Assembly (NCBI RefSeq): GCF_900215205.1
Contig: NZ_OBDY01000044.1
Location: 1-57,028 of the forward strand
Reading direction: 5' to 3'
Length of the DNA stretch: 57,028 nucleotides
DNA from: Paractinoplanes atraurantiacus
GTDB taxonomy: Bacteria; Actinomycetota; Actinomycetes; Mycobacteriales; Micromonosporaceae
Both the position numbers and the translations under genes were made by a program. Below, one piece after another: positions 41,480-50,004 of the stretch. Under the pieces are notes generated by a model. That model was not told the DNA's origin, did no database searches, and saw only the letters and a list, made by a program, of their open reading frames with translations. Numbering within the stretch: the first letter of the stretch is position 1; each line of letters starts with the position of its first letter.

Positions 41480-41539
41480 GCCAGGCCGGCCAAGGGCACG
41501 GGCGAGGCGATCGCCACCGCGGCCGCCCGGTAACGCCCC

Positions 41540-41586
41540 CCCGGGCGCGATCGCGCCCGGGCCATCTGTCAGGCGTCTGTCAGGCG
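41540..41586. repeat. 22-bp perfect palindrome followed by tandem 11-bp repeats
   Basis: A perfect dyad of 11-bp arms (CCCGGGCGCGA and its complement, 41540-41561) is followed three bases later by two adjacent perfect copies of TCTGTCAGGCG (41565-41575 and 41576-41586). Related CTGTCAG words occur nearby. Confidence 0.65.
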
Positions 41587-41932
41587 CTCGCGCCGGGCCC
41601 TTCCGTCAGGGCTTCACCACGCCTTCACCATTCAGCACCACGATCGATCTTGAATGTCGCCCTGCGGCTATCTGACAGTGCGGGTCAACGCCCTCTTGGC
41701 AGATCAGGGTCGCTGGAACGCGAACCCCGACACCCTCCGGTAGGAGGGAATCCTCTCTTCCCCAAGGCGCCTGTCAGACCCCAGCACACCCCCTGGCATT
41801 CCAATGTCGCGCGGAACGTCAGTGACGTTGCGCTCGGCGTACCGGCCACCGGAGACTGAGCCGTACCGTACGACCGCACCTCTTGCCGAACACGCCTGGT
41901 CGCAACGTCAATGGCGCATCTACGGTTGTCGA

Positions 41933-42556
41933 ATGAGCGTCACCGGACGGCCCGTACAGATGCCGTGCGGGTGGTGCGGAAGCCCGGTGGAGCAGCCACC
42001 GGCCGGGCGGCTGCGCCGCTACTGCAACCGCTCGTGCCGGCAACGTGCGTATGAAACGCGCACCGCTGGCCGGCGTCTGGGTGCCGACGTCGACGCCGGC
42101 GTGGTGCGTACCGAGCCGGCCGAGCGGATCGTCGAACGTGTCGTACGCGCCCGCTACCCGCGCACCGCGGCCGGGTGGGAGACCGCCCTGACGGAGCTGA
42201 GCGCGCAGGTGGCCGACGGGCGGCTGCCGCATTGGCACGCCGAGCGGGTCCACCGGGCGCTGTCCGGTGCGGCCGAGCAGACCCGCGTGACCATCGCCGA
42301 ATGGACCCCGCCGCCGGCACCACCACCGGTCGACGAGCGCCTGGCCGCGGCCGCCGAGGCGCTGCTGCGTGTCGTCGGCGACGAGCCGACGACCCTCGAA
42401 CGGCTCGCCGCGGCGCTGCGCCTCGACGTCGTCGAGCTGCGGCAGGTGGTCCTCGAACTCGAGCACATCGGGTTGCTCGCCGCGCGCCGGGAGAAGAACG
42501 TGGTGTCCGTCGACGAGCTGCGGATCCACGCCCGCTTCACCCTCGGCCAGAACTGA
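41933..42556 (+). CDS. Zinc-finger protein with winged-helix-like C-terminus
   Basis: 207 residues from ATG 41933. The N-terminus has CGWCGSPVEQPPAGRLRRYC then NRSCRQRAYETR, a CxxC...CxxxC finger of the type seen in many actinobacterial plasmid proteins. The C-terminal 70 residues (TTLERLAAALRLDVVELRQV, then LEHIGLLAARREKNVVSVD) look like a winged helix. It is a probable DNA-binding protein, convergent with the end of the super-operon and separated from it by a terminator hairpin. Confidence 0.7.
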   Translation: MSVTGRPVQMPCGWCGSPVEQPPAGRLRRYCNRSCRQRAYETRTAGRRLGADVDAGVVRTEPAERIVERVVRARYPRTAAGWETALTELSAQVADGRLPHWHAERVHRALSGAAEQTRVTIAEWTPPPAPPPVDERLAAAAEALLRVVGDEPTTLERLAAALRLDVVELRQVVLELEHIGLLAARREKNVVSVDELRIHARFTLGQN

Positions 42557-42609
42557 GCCGCGTCCCAACCCGCGAGGGGCTGTGCGCGGCCCCGCGATCA
42601 CAAGAAGAC

Positions 42610-42634
42610 GGCCCCGACCTTCAAGGTCCGGGCC
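42610..42634. terminator. Bidirectional terminator hairpin
   Basis: GGCCC-C-GACCT / AGGTC-C-GGGCC with one internal mismatch and loop TCA, between the ends of two convergent genes. Confidence 0.65.
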
Positions 42635-42652
42635 CGCCGGCGTACGCGTATT

Positions 42653-44725
42653 TCAGGACGGCCGTTTCGCCCATTGGCGGAAGTTGGTCAAGGCGCGACC
42701 GACGGCCACCTTGATCTCGGTCCAGCCTTCGGATGACTCGTGGCGGCGCTGGAGCATGCCCTCCAGCTCGCGTTCGAGTTGGCTGCGGTGGATCTCGCCG
42801 TTCATCCAGCGGCGGGTGACTTCGGCTAGCTGGTCGGTCTCGTGGAACGCCACGCCGCCGCTGCCTTCGTCGTAGCCGCGGCGGACCAGCGGGATGGCGT
42901 TGAGGTCGGCCATCAGGTCTTTCAGCTGTTGCGGTGTCTTGTCCGGCAGGGCGGGCGCCGGCCGGTCCGGAGCGTTGAGGCGGCCGATGGCGACGTCGAC
43001 ACGCTGGGCGGCGGTGCTGCTGTCGGGCAGGTGGGTGCGGATGCGGCGCAGTTCGCGCAGGGCGTGGTTGGTGTCGTGCCGGCGCAGGGTGATGCCCTCG
43101 CCAAGGTCCGTGATGATGTTGCCCAGGGCGTGCCCGTCGACCTCCAGGTGCTTGTCGTCGCCGAGGGTGTTCCACAACCGGCCGAGAGCACCGTCGAAGT
43201 GCATCAGGCCCTGGTCGATGCCCCATCCGCCGTTGGGCGGGACGATCTCTTCGGCCGAGCGGCCCGGTTCGGGCACGGCAGGCTCGGGGACGGCGGGCTT
43301 GGGCACGGTGACCTCCACATCGAGAACGCGGTACTCGCGCGGTGGCGCGTCCTGCTGGCCGGCGGTGTGGCCTTTGTCGACAGTTTGGCGCTGGTCGGCG
43401 ATGATCCGCATCTGTAGGCCGCGTTGTAGCAGGACCTCTGCCTCACGGTTGTGTGCGAGGGCGGTGGGCCGGCTATCGAGCTGGATCGCACCGGTGCCGG
43501 CCGGGACGTGCAGGCGCAGCAGGGTGTCGTCGCCGGTGAAGATACTGGCGATCTTCGGGTCGATGCTGGTCGACGGGAAGCTCTGCTCGGTCCATTGGAT
43601 GCCGGTCAGGTCCTTGTCCGGCTCGGTGCCTACGACCAGGGGCAGGTCGTGGACGCCGCGCCACAGTGTGAGCGGCTGGTCCAGGGGCGCGGCCTGCATC
43701 GCCTGGTCGATTTTGGCGACGTGTTCGGATACCGGCTCAGCGGTGGCGTCGGTCTGGCCCGGGTATTCGCGGATCTGCATCACTTCGTCGTCCCCGCCGC
43801 GCAGGTGCGCGCCGATCTGGCGGTAGGTGCTGTTGCGGTAGAGCCGGACCGCGCGGCCGCAGGCCTGCAGCTGCTCGTCGGTGAGGGCGCCGTGGGGCAC
43901 GGTCAGCGCCGAGTCGTTGTCGTACGAGACACCGGCGTGTTTGTCGGCCAGCCGGCCCGTCACCCCTGGGAAGGTGGCGGCTGCGGCGTCCTCGCCGGCC
44001 AGATCAGCCGCAATCTGCTCCTGTACGGCCTGCATCTGCGCGCCGGTCAGGATCACCTCGCAGTGCCCGTCGCCGGTGTCGGCGCGCAGGCGGTACCGGC
44101 CGTCGCCGTCGGCTCGCCAGCTCAACGTGCCGTCATCGGCGGCCATGCGGGCATCGGCGCCCGGCTCGCCGGCGAGGGTGGCGGCGAGCCGGTCACGCAG
44201 CTCGCGCATCTGCTCGCGGGTCAGGCCGACCCCGGCGAACTCTCCGTCGCCGTCCTCGATCTCGACACGGCGCCCACCGGCCGGGCCCCGGCTGCCCCAT
44301 GAGACAACGCCGGCGTTGACGTCGCCGAGCCACAGAGCGCCCGGGCCGATGTCCACGTCGGCGCCCGGCCCGGGGCCGCCCTGATCGTCCGTGGAGGCCC
44401 CGCCGGACGCGCTGGCGTCCGGGCAGTAGAAGTCGGTGTCGGCGGCTTCGGGGGTCGCGTTCACTGCCTGCTCCAGGTTGCCGTGGTAGGCGTCGAGGTG
44501 CTCCACACCGCTCTCGCAGGTGGCGGCCATGCTGGCGATGTGGGTGTGGATCCGGTCGAATAGGGTCAGCGTGCTGGTGTCGGCGTGCCGGGCGGCGAGG
44601 GTTGCCCGGGCGGTGCTGACCCGGGCCGACAACTGGCTGGACAGGTGTTCGCCGAGGCTGGCCAGGAACGCGCGGGCGGCGTCGATGTTGGCGGTCTGGG
44701 CCGTGGTGACCTCGGCGGTGCTCAT
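42653..44725 (-). CDS. Shared-domain protein with mono-ADP-ribosyltransferase (toxin-like) domain
   Basis: 690 residues from ATG 44725 (ATGA overlap with the upstream gene). Residues 10-102 are the shared domain (TANIDAARAFLASLGEHLSS to PEAADTDFY). Residues about 125-245 hold two modules of the type W...V.L...QM..L...L. Residues about 270-475 form an ADP-ribosyltransferase domain of the Arg-Ser-Glu class: Arg356 in LTLWRGV, FPSTS at 383-387 and the ExE pair Glu428/Glu430 in NREAEVLLQRG. These bind NAD and transfer ADP-ribose, typically to arginine. A further helical domain ends the chain. No signal peptide. It is last in the super-operon and probably an effector toxin. Confidence 0.85.
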   Translation of the reverse strand: MSTAEVTTAQTANIDAARAFLASLGEHLSSQLSARVSTARATLAARHADTSTLTLFDRIHTHIASMAATCESGVEHLDAYHGNLEQAVNATPEAADTDFYCPDASASGGASTDDQGGPGPGADVDIGPGALWLGDVNAGVVSWGSRGPAGGRRVEIEDGDGEFAGVGLTREQMRELRDRLAATLAGEPGADARMAADDGTLSWRADGDGRYRLRADTGDGHCEVILTGAQMQAVQEQIAADLAGEDAAAATFPGVTGRLADKHAGVSYDNDSALTVPHGALTDEQLQACGRAVRLYRNSTYRQIGAHLRGGDDEVMQIREYPGQTDATAEPVSEHVAKIDQAMQAAPLDQPLTLWRGVHDLPLVVGTEPDKDLTGIQWTEQSFPSTSIDPKIASIFTGDDTLLRLHVPAGTGAIQLDSRPTALAHNREAEVLLQRGLQMRIIADQRQTVDKGHTAGQQDAPPREYRVLDVEVTVPKPAVPEPAVPEPGRSAEEIVPPNGGWGIDQGLMHFDGALGRLWNTLGDDKHLEVDGHALGNIITDLGEGITLRRHDTNHALRELRRIRTHLPDSSTAAQRVDVAIGRLNAPDRPAPALPDKTPQQLKDLMADLNAIPLVRRGYDEGSGGVAFHETDQLAEVTRRWMNGEIHRSQLERELEGMLQRRHESSEGWTEIKVAVGRALTNFRQWAKRPS

Positions 44726-46107
44726 AGCTCGTCCTGGCCGTCGAGCTGGGCCTGCGACTCCAGCCGGGCATGCCACTCGCGCAGCTGCGCGTCGGTGAGC
44801 TCGAGCTGCACGGCGTCGACGCTGTCGCCGAACTCGACCTGCCGCACCCCGTCGCGAGTGATGCTCCAGTCGATGTAGGCGCCGTCGTCCTCACCGTCCA
44901 GCTGCAGCTGGCCCGGATCCTCGGCGCCGTCGGTGGCCGCCCCGACGAGACGGCCCAGATCGTCGCGGAGCTGCTGCAGGTCCGCCGGGCACAGGTCGAG
45001 CGTGATGGCGTCGACGCCGTCACCGACCTCGAGCTGCCGGGTCCCGTCTTCGGCGCGTGACGACCAGTCCAGGTACGGGCCGGAGCTCTCGTCGCCACCG
45101 GCGCTGTCTTCGTTCAGGTAGTAGCCGCCGGCGCGGGACTGCAGGTCGAGCGCGGCCGCCGCGGCCGCCGGGTCGTCGACGGCATGCTCGGCGCCGGCGT
45201 GCTCGGAGACGGCACCCGGGTAGGCCGGCTTACCGGTGGCCCGGTCGGGATGGTCGTACTGCTGCTCGGCGTCGGCCAGGACGTCGGTGCTGAGCTGCTG
45301 CAGCCGGGCCAGGTCGGCGCCGGTGAGCACCAGTGCGCCGTCGCCGTCCTCGGCCGGGGTGACGGTCAGCTCGACGGCCGGCTCGACGCCGTCCCACCAG
45401 CTCACCCGCGGCCGCACGGTGATCGTGTCGCTGTCCTCGGTGGTAAACGTGCGGGGCGGCCCGATGTGCGCCTCGTGCTCATGTTCGTCGTCGCTCTGCG
45501 GGCACCAGGCCGGGCAGCGCAGGATGCCGTGGTCGCGCATCGTGGTCATCCGCTCGGCGCCCGGCCCGGCTGCGATCTGCGCCCGGTCGGCGAGTACGGC
45601 GTCGGCGTACTCGTACGCGGCCGTCCGCTCTTGGGCGTCGACGCGGCCGGCGTCCCACTCGCGGGCCCGGTCGCGTTGCCGGCGCGGCACCGTCGAGACG
45701 GCGATGTGGGCGCCGCGGGCCAGCAGATCCCGCTCGCTGGGTTCGGCCAACTCGGCGGTGGGCACGTCCGTGCCGGGGCCGGCGGCCGCCGCGGTGGCGC
45801 CGGTGTCCGGGCGGTAGAAGTCGGTGTCGGCGGCTTCGGGGGTGCTGTTCACTGCCTGCTCCAGGTTGCCGTGGTAGGCGTCGAGGTGCTCCACACCGAT
45901 CGCGCAGGTGGCGGCCATGCCGCTGATCTGGGTGCGGATCCGGTCGAGGGTGGCCAGGGTGGCGGCGTCGATGCGCCGACCGGCGAGGGTGGCCCGGGCG
46001 GTGCTGACCCGGGCCGTCAGATCGTCGTGCAGGTGGGCGTGCAGGCTGGTGAAGAAGCCGCGGGCGGCGTCGATGTTCGCCGTCTCGGCGCTGCCCGGGG
46101 CGGTCAT
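44722..46107 (-). CDS. Shared-domain protein with DUF6907-like and repeated modules
   Basis: 461 residues from ATG 46107, overlapping genes on both sides. The shared domain is at residues 6-100 (ETANIDAARGFFTSLHAHLH to PEAADTDFYRPD). A middle part with CPAWCPQSDDEHEHEAHIGP and PRVSWWDGVEPAVELTVTPA has the Trp-Cys/His pattern I associate with DUF6907. Two related C-terminal modules follow (PYLDWSSRAEDGTRQLEVGD and AYIDWSITRDGVRQVEFGDS), each ending in a helix with L..AQLREW or L.PADLQQL. The same modules occur in the ADP-ribosyltransferase gene next door. Enzymatic activity is not apparent. Binding or immunity roles are possible. Confidence 0.75.
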   Translation of the reverse strand: MTAPGSAETANIDAARGFFTSLHAHLHDDLTARVSTARATLAGRRIDAATLATLDRIRTQISGMAATCAIGVEHLDAYHGNLEQAVNSTPEAADTDFYRPDTGATAAAAGPGTDVPTAELAEPSERDLLARGAHIAVSTVPRRQRDRAREWDAGRVDAQERTAAYEYADAVLADRAQIAAGPGAERMTTMRDHGILRCPAWCPQSDDEHEHEAHIGPPRTFTTEDSDTITVRPRVSWWDGVEPAVELTVTPAEDGDGALVLTGADLARLQQLSTDVLADAEQQYDHPDRATGKPAYPGAVSEHAGAEHAVDDPAAAAAALDLQSRAGGYYLNEDSAGGDESSGPYLDWSSRAEDGTRQLEVGDGVDAITLDLCPADLQQLRDDLGRLVGAATDGAEDPGQLQLDGEDDGAYIDWSITRDGVRQVEFGDSVDAVQLELTDAQLREWHARLESQAQLDGQDEL

Positions 46108-47204
46108 TGGGCGGCGCCCGCGTTCTCACCTGCGGTCTGCGCTCGGGCTGGCTGCTGGTGGGTGGGCCGGTGGACGATCTCGTAGTTCCAGGCGTCGACG
46201 ACGCCTTCGTACGGCTGGCCGTTCTGGTCGGTGCCCTTGACCAGGTAGCCGTTGCCCTGCGGAGTGCTTGAGGAGATGGTGACGGCCGCGGCGCCGGCGC
46301 CCGTGCCGGGCTCGCCGGAGGTCTCGATCCGGTCGCCGGGGCGGGGTGCGCCCGGCCCGGAGGGGGTGGTGTCGCAGCACTCGCCGGCGAAGGTGGCGCT
46401 GGCCCGGTCGTCGTCGGCCAGCAGGATGGTGCTGACCGGCCTGTCGGCGATCTGCGACGTGACCGTGCGGTCGTGGCGGGCGACCCAGTACGGCGGCAAG
46501 TCCCGATCGGGGTCGCCTTCGAAGTGGTAGATCTCGTCGGCCGTGGCGTGGTGGGCGTCGACGTCGACGCTGGTGGGCACCTCGGCCACCCGCAGGTCGT
46601 GGCCCCATGACCACGCTTCGAGGCACTGGCTGCACACCGTGTCGACATGCTCGCACACGCTCGAGCTGCGCACGGGCAGGCTCATCCACGGCTGCTCGTC
46701 GTCTTCATCGCCCTCGGCCCGGCGGTGCTGTAGGTCCTTGCCGGGCGGAGCCTGCTGCGGGTGGGAGCCGGTGGTGGCGTCGATGAACGCGGCGGCCTCT
46801 TGCATGGCCCGGGCGTAGGCCTCGTCTTCGTCCTCGGCGGTGCCGGGGATGGAGTCGTTGGCGGCCGGCGCCGGGTTCGGCTGCTCGCCGGGGGTGGTGG
46901 CTGCGGGCCGGTAGAAGTCGGTGTCGGCGGCTTCCGGGGTGCTGTTCACTGCCTGCTCCAGGTTGCCGTGGTAGGTGTCCAGATGCTCGACGCCGCTTGT
47001 GCAGGTGGCGGCCATGGCGGCGAGGTGGGTGGCGATCCGGTCGAACAGGGCCAGGGTGCTGGTGTCGGCGTTGCGCTGAGCGAGGGTGGCCCGGGCGGTG
47101 CGGGCTCGGGCAATCAGGGTGCCGGAGAGGTGTTCGCCGAGGCTGGTGAAGAACTCGCGGGCGGCGTCGATGTTCGCCGTCTCGGCGCTGACAGGCGCGG
47201 TCAT
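46104..47204 (-). CDS. Shared-domain protein of unknown C-terminal function
   Basis: 366 residues from ATG 47204, coupled at both ends. The shared domain is at 6-100 (ETANIDAAREFFTSLGEHLS to PEAADTDFYRP). Then come a disordered acidic linker, a cysteine cluster (SSSVCEHVDTVCSQCLEAWS) and two beta-rich parts, one ending RPVSTILLADDDRASATFAG and one ending in YLVKGTDQNGQPYEGVVDAW. No enzyme motif recognised. The Cys/His cluster suggests metal binding. Confidence 0.72.
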   Translation of the reverse strand: MTAPVSAETANIDAAREFFTSLGEHLSGTLIARARTARATLAQRNADTSTLALFDRIATHLAAMAATCTSGVEHLDTYHGNLEQAVNSTPEAADTDFYRPAATTPGEQPNPAPAANDSIPGTAEDEDEAYARAMQEAAAFIDATTGSHPQQAPPGKDLQHRRAEGDEDDEQPWMSLPVRSSSVCEHVDTVCSQCLEAWSWGHDLRVAEVPTSVDVDAHHATADEIYHFEGDPDRDLPPYWVARHDRTVTSQIADRPVSTILLADDDRASATFAGECCDTTPSGPGAPRPGDRIETSGEPGTGAGAAAVTISSSTPQGNGYLVKGTDQNGQPYEGVVDAWNYEIVHRPTHQQPARAQTAGENAGAAQ

Positions 47205-47392
47205 TGGACACCTGCGTTCTGCCCGGTGCGCGGGGCCCGGTACGCCTGGGTCATCAGGACATCAGTGTGGACGGTCTCCCCGTCGGTGGTCCAGACCCGG
47301 ACCCCGCCGCGGTGCAGCTGGTAGCGGGCGTCGGTGTAGTCGGTGCGGGCGTCGTCGTGGTGGATCACAGTCAGGATGTCGGCGTACGGCAT
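47201..47392 (-). CDS. Very small protein in the shared-domain cluster
   Basis: 63 residues from ATG 47392, its stop overlapping the start of the 46104-47204 gene. The sequence (YADILTVIHHDDARTDYTDA, then RVWTTDGETVHTDVLMTQAY) looks like a small beta-rich fold. No family recognised. Tight coupling suggests a function tied to the next protein, for example as a chaperone or immunity factor (speculative). Confidence 0.6.
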   Translation of the reverse strand: MPYADILTVIHHDDARTDYTDARYQLHRGGVRVWTTDGETVHTDVLMTQAYRAPRTGQNAGVQ

Positions 47393-47399
47393 GACGGGA

Positions 47400-47675
47400 T
47401 CACGCTCCCAGGTGGATGGTGGTCAGGAAGTCGGCCAGGTCGCCGTTGCGCTGGTACAGCTCGCCGTACCGGTCGTCCGAGCCGTCGGCGACGGCCAGGA
47501 ACCGCCGCCCCTGGGCGATCGCCGCGGCGATCCCGTCCGCGCGGAACCAGACGACCGCGCTCGGGCTGTCCGGGTCGGGGCCGGCCACGATCTCCAGCCG
47601 GAACTCGCCGTGCTCGGCGATCAGCTGGTGCAGGCCGGCGATCGTGCCGCCGAGGCTGTTGCCCGCGGTCACCAC
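47400..47675 (-). CDS. Small hypothetical protein
   Basis: 91 residues from GTG 47675 (GTG 47672 also possible), overlapping the upstream stop. Compact alpha/beta pattern (GLHQLIAEHGEFRLEIVAGP, then AVVWFRADGIAAAIAQGRRF). No family recognised. Part of the shared-domain cluster by position and coupling. Confidence 0.62.
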   Translation of the reverse strand: MVTAGNSLGGTIAGLHQLIAEHGEFRLEIVAGPDPDSPSAVVWFRADGIAAAIAQGRRFLAVADGSDDRYGELYQRNGDLADFLTTIHLGA

Positions 47676-48358
47676 GGCTGGTGTCCCGGGGCGCCGGCGG
47701 TCGGGTTGAGCTGCCGCCGGTCGACGCCGACCGAGCCGTCCGGGCGCCGGCGGAAGGTCAGCTCGGAGCCCGAATACCAGTGGTACAGCTCGACCCAGTC
47801 GTAGCTTTGCAGGGCGTCCTCGACGTAGTCGCGCAGCGCCTGCTCGGAGTCGAGATCGGCGCTGGGCAGGGCGTACTGGACGTTCTTCGAGTCACCGGGC
47901 TTGTGCGCGGACACCTTCCACTCCCACCGCCGCGACGGCTTGTGCCCGGGCCACTGCGGCCGGATCTCCTCGTCCGGCCACGGCGGTGGGATCTCATCGT
48001 TCGCGGCGCGGCCTGCGCCGCCGGGCTGCTGCCCGGCGGCGACCGGGCCGGCGGGCCGGTAGAAGTCGGTGTCGGCGGCTTCGCCGGTGGTGTTCACTGC
48101 CTGCTCCAGGTGGCCGTGGTAGGCGTCGAGGTGCTCGACGCCGGCGCCGCAGGTGGCGGCCATGGCGGCGAGTTGGGTGGAGATCCGGTCGAAGACCGCC
48201 AGGGTGGTGGTGTCGGCGTGCCGGCCGGCGAGGGTGGCCCGGGCGGTACGGACCTGGGCTACCAGGCCGTCGGCCAGGTGCTCGCGGAGACTGGTGAAGA
48301 AGGCCCGGGCGGCGTCGATGTTGCTGGTTTCGGCCGACGTCACGGCCGCGGCCGTCAC
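47669..48358 (-). CDS. Shared-domain protein, short
   Basis: 229 residues from GTG 48358 (GTGA overlap with the true end of the DUF5131 gene). The shared domain is at about 8-102 (ETSNIDAARAFFTSLREHLA to GEAADTDFYRP). It is followed by a Pro-rich linker and a small domain (WEWKVSAHKPGDSKNVQYAL, then YVEDALQSYDWVELYHWYSG). Gene callers could merge it with the frameshifted DUF5131 gene upstream; that 550-residue fusion is an artefact of the frameshift. Confidence 0.75.
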   Translation of the reverse strand: MTAAAVTSAETSNIDAARAFFTSLREHLADGLVAQVRTARATLAGRHADTTTLAVFDRISTQLAAMAATCGAGVEHLDAYHGHLEQAVNTTGEAADTDFYRPAGPVAAGQQPGGAGRAANDEIPPPWPDEEIRPQWPGHKPSRRWEWKVSAHKPGDSKNVQYALPSADLDSEQALRDYVEDALQSYDWVELYHWYSGSELTFRRRPDGSVGVDRRQLNPTAGAPGHQPW

Positions 48359-49291
48359 CGGGTCACCGCCACGGCGGGCATCGCGTCGTGGGTACGGCCG
48401 TCGAGCAGCCGGCCGCCGGTTTTCGCGGTGCGGCCGCCGACCTGCTTGAAGAAGAACGGCACGCCGGCGGCGCCGCACTGGTCGCGCAGCGACCGCGCCC
48501 AGCCAAGATCCATCGGCCGGGCCCGGGGCCCCGGATTCGCCGCCGGCGACGACCCAGTCGATCCCGGACGACATCGACGCCTGCCACACATCCGGGACGC
48601 CGCAGCGCCGGCCGAGGACGTCGAAGACGAGGTCGGGCTGCTGCGGGCCCGGCCGAGCGATCAGGCGGGTCAGATCGATCGGGCCGAGCAGCGGCTCGCA
48701 CGACAGCCACCGCACCGCGGCCGGGGCGTCGAGCAGCGCGGGCACCCGCAGCTCGGCCCACCGCTGGTCCTCGACCGAGACGCCCAGCCACACGTTGCGC
48801 AGCGGCCAGGCGGGATATCCGTACGGCTCGAGGTCGTAGGCCCACACGTCCAAGACGTCGTTCACCTGCGCGGCGAACTGGGGCGAGCCGAGCAGCGCCC
48901 GCATCCGCGCGTGCCGCTTGGTCAGCAGCTGATAGGTGTGCCGGGCGGTGCCGGCCATCGTCGCGAAGACCTGGGCGATGAACTCGGCGGGCACGTCGTC
49001 GTGGAACAGGTCGGCTTGGCTGTTGACGAAGACCTTCCGTGGTTTGCGCCAGCCCCAGGGCTCGGTCAGCCGCTCGGGCAGCAGGTTGATCCGGCCGGTC
49101 CAGTCGAGCCGGCCGTCACGGCGTTCGGTCAGCCCGGCGAACGCGTCCGCGACCTTCGGGTTCGGGTGCCCGGCCCGGACGGTCGCGGTGGCGATCGCGT
49201 AGCAGGAGTCGCAGCCGGCCGAGACCCGCTCGCAGCCCAGCAGCGGATTCCAGGTGGCCTCGGTCCACTCGATGCCCGTGCCTGCGCTCAC
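48355..49291 (-). pseudogene. DUF5131 (phage Gp37/Gp68-like) protein gene with one frameshift
   Basis: From GTG 49291 (GTGA overlap) the frame reads GIEWTEATWNPLLGCERVSA and GCDSCYA, the cysteine signature of the DUF5131/Gp37-Gp68 family, then KVFVNSQADLFHDDVPAEFI and WVVAGGESG. After that it leaves the family pattern. Removing one G from the run at 48521-48538 restores GGESGPRARPMDLGWARSL, then FFFKQVGGRT, and a stop at 48355 that is coupled to the next gene. The family has a radical-SAM-like cysteine set but no established reaction. The intact coupling suggests a sequencing or assembly error rather than decay. Confidence 0.8.
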
Positions 49292-50004
49292 GACCGGGCT
49301 CCGTCCCGCGCGACCGGCCACGGCGCGGGGCTAGCGCCGTCGACGCCGGCGTCGACCAGGGCGACGATGCCCTTGCCGGTGCGCCGCGCGTAGTCGATCT
49401 CGCGGCGGGTGGACTCCCCGATGTAGCCGCCGGGGTTGACCACGTAGATCCACCCCGCCAGGTCGATCTTTGCGAGGTGCAGCCGGTCCAGCTGCTGTTT
49501 CTGCTGCTCGGTGATCTCGTCGCCGTCGTGGCCGAAGACCCCGGGGGCCAGGACCAGGTGACCGGCGAGGGTCAGCATCCGGTTCGCCTCGGCGATCTCG
49601 GCCCGGAACCGGGTGCTGCCGCAGATCGTCACGACCTGCGCCCGCCCGCCGATCGCGGCCGCGGCCGGGCCGTCGGCCAGATCGGCGATGCGGCCGAACA
49701 GGTCGAGCCCGTCGGCCGGGTTCACGCTCAGGCCGCGCCGGGCGAGCTCGCCGATGCGGTGCAGGGCCGTCTTGGCGTCGTCGAGCCGCTCCAGGTCGTC
49801 GGCGGTGGCGTAGCGGGCCTCGAGCAGCGGGCATTGCTGCTCGCCGTCAGCGTGCTCGCAGCCGCCTTCGGCGCAGTCGACCGGGCCGTAGAAGCCGCGG
49901 GCCCGGTCCGCGATGCGCAGCAGGAGGGGGAGCCCGTCGAGGGCGGCCCGGAGTTGTTCGTGGTCGAGGCCGGCAGCCGCCGGCCGGCCGAGTTTCGTGG
50001 TCAC
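49288..50004 (-). CDS. Nucleoside 2-deoxyribosyltransferase-like protein
   Basis: 238 residues from GTG 50004, coupled to both neighbours. The first 100 residues are helical with a small Cys cluster (VDCAEGGCEHADGEQQCPLL). Residues about 120-225 have the nucleoside deoxyribosyltransferase/DUF4406 pattern: VVTICGSTRFRAEIAEANRM, then WIYVVNPGGYIGESTRREID with the Glu-Ser-Thr motif that contacts substrate in the family. It may cleave a nucleoside or NAD-type glycosidic bond. Activity is not provable from sequence. Confidence 0.78.
   Translation of the reverse strand: MTTKLGRPAAAGLDHEQLRAALDGLPLLLRIADRARGFYGPVDCAEGGCEHADGEQQCPLLEARYATADDLERLDDAKTALHRIGELARRGLSVNPADGLDLFGRIADLADGPAAAAIGGRAQVVTICGSTRFRAEIAEANRMLTLAGHLVLAPGVFGHDGDEITEQQKQQLDRLHLAKIDLAGWIYVVNPGGYIGESTRREIDYARRTGKGIVALVDAGVDGASPAPWPVARDGARS

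Larger units (their letters stand above)
40686..41932. other. 1.25-kb region with degraded coding sequence and repeats
   Basis: Several overlapping frames are open but none has a convincing start, stop and codon bias together. It contains the frameshifted ORF at 41090-41479 and the palindrome with tandem repeats at 41540-41586, described separately. Scattered CTGTCAG words continue to about 41770. Confidence 0.45.

Noticed and set aside
47669..49321. A single 550-residue protein combining DUF5131 and the shared domain
   Set aside because: The fusion exists only because of a one-base frameshift near 48530. The corrected DUF5131 ends at 48355 and the next gene starts at a coupled GTG.
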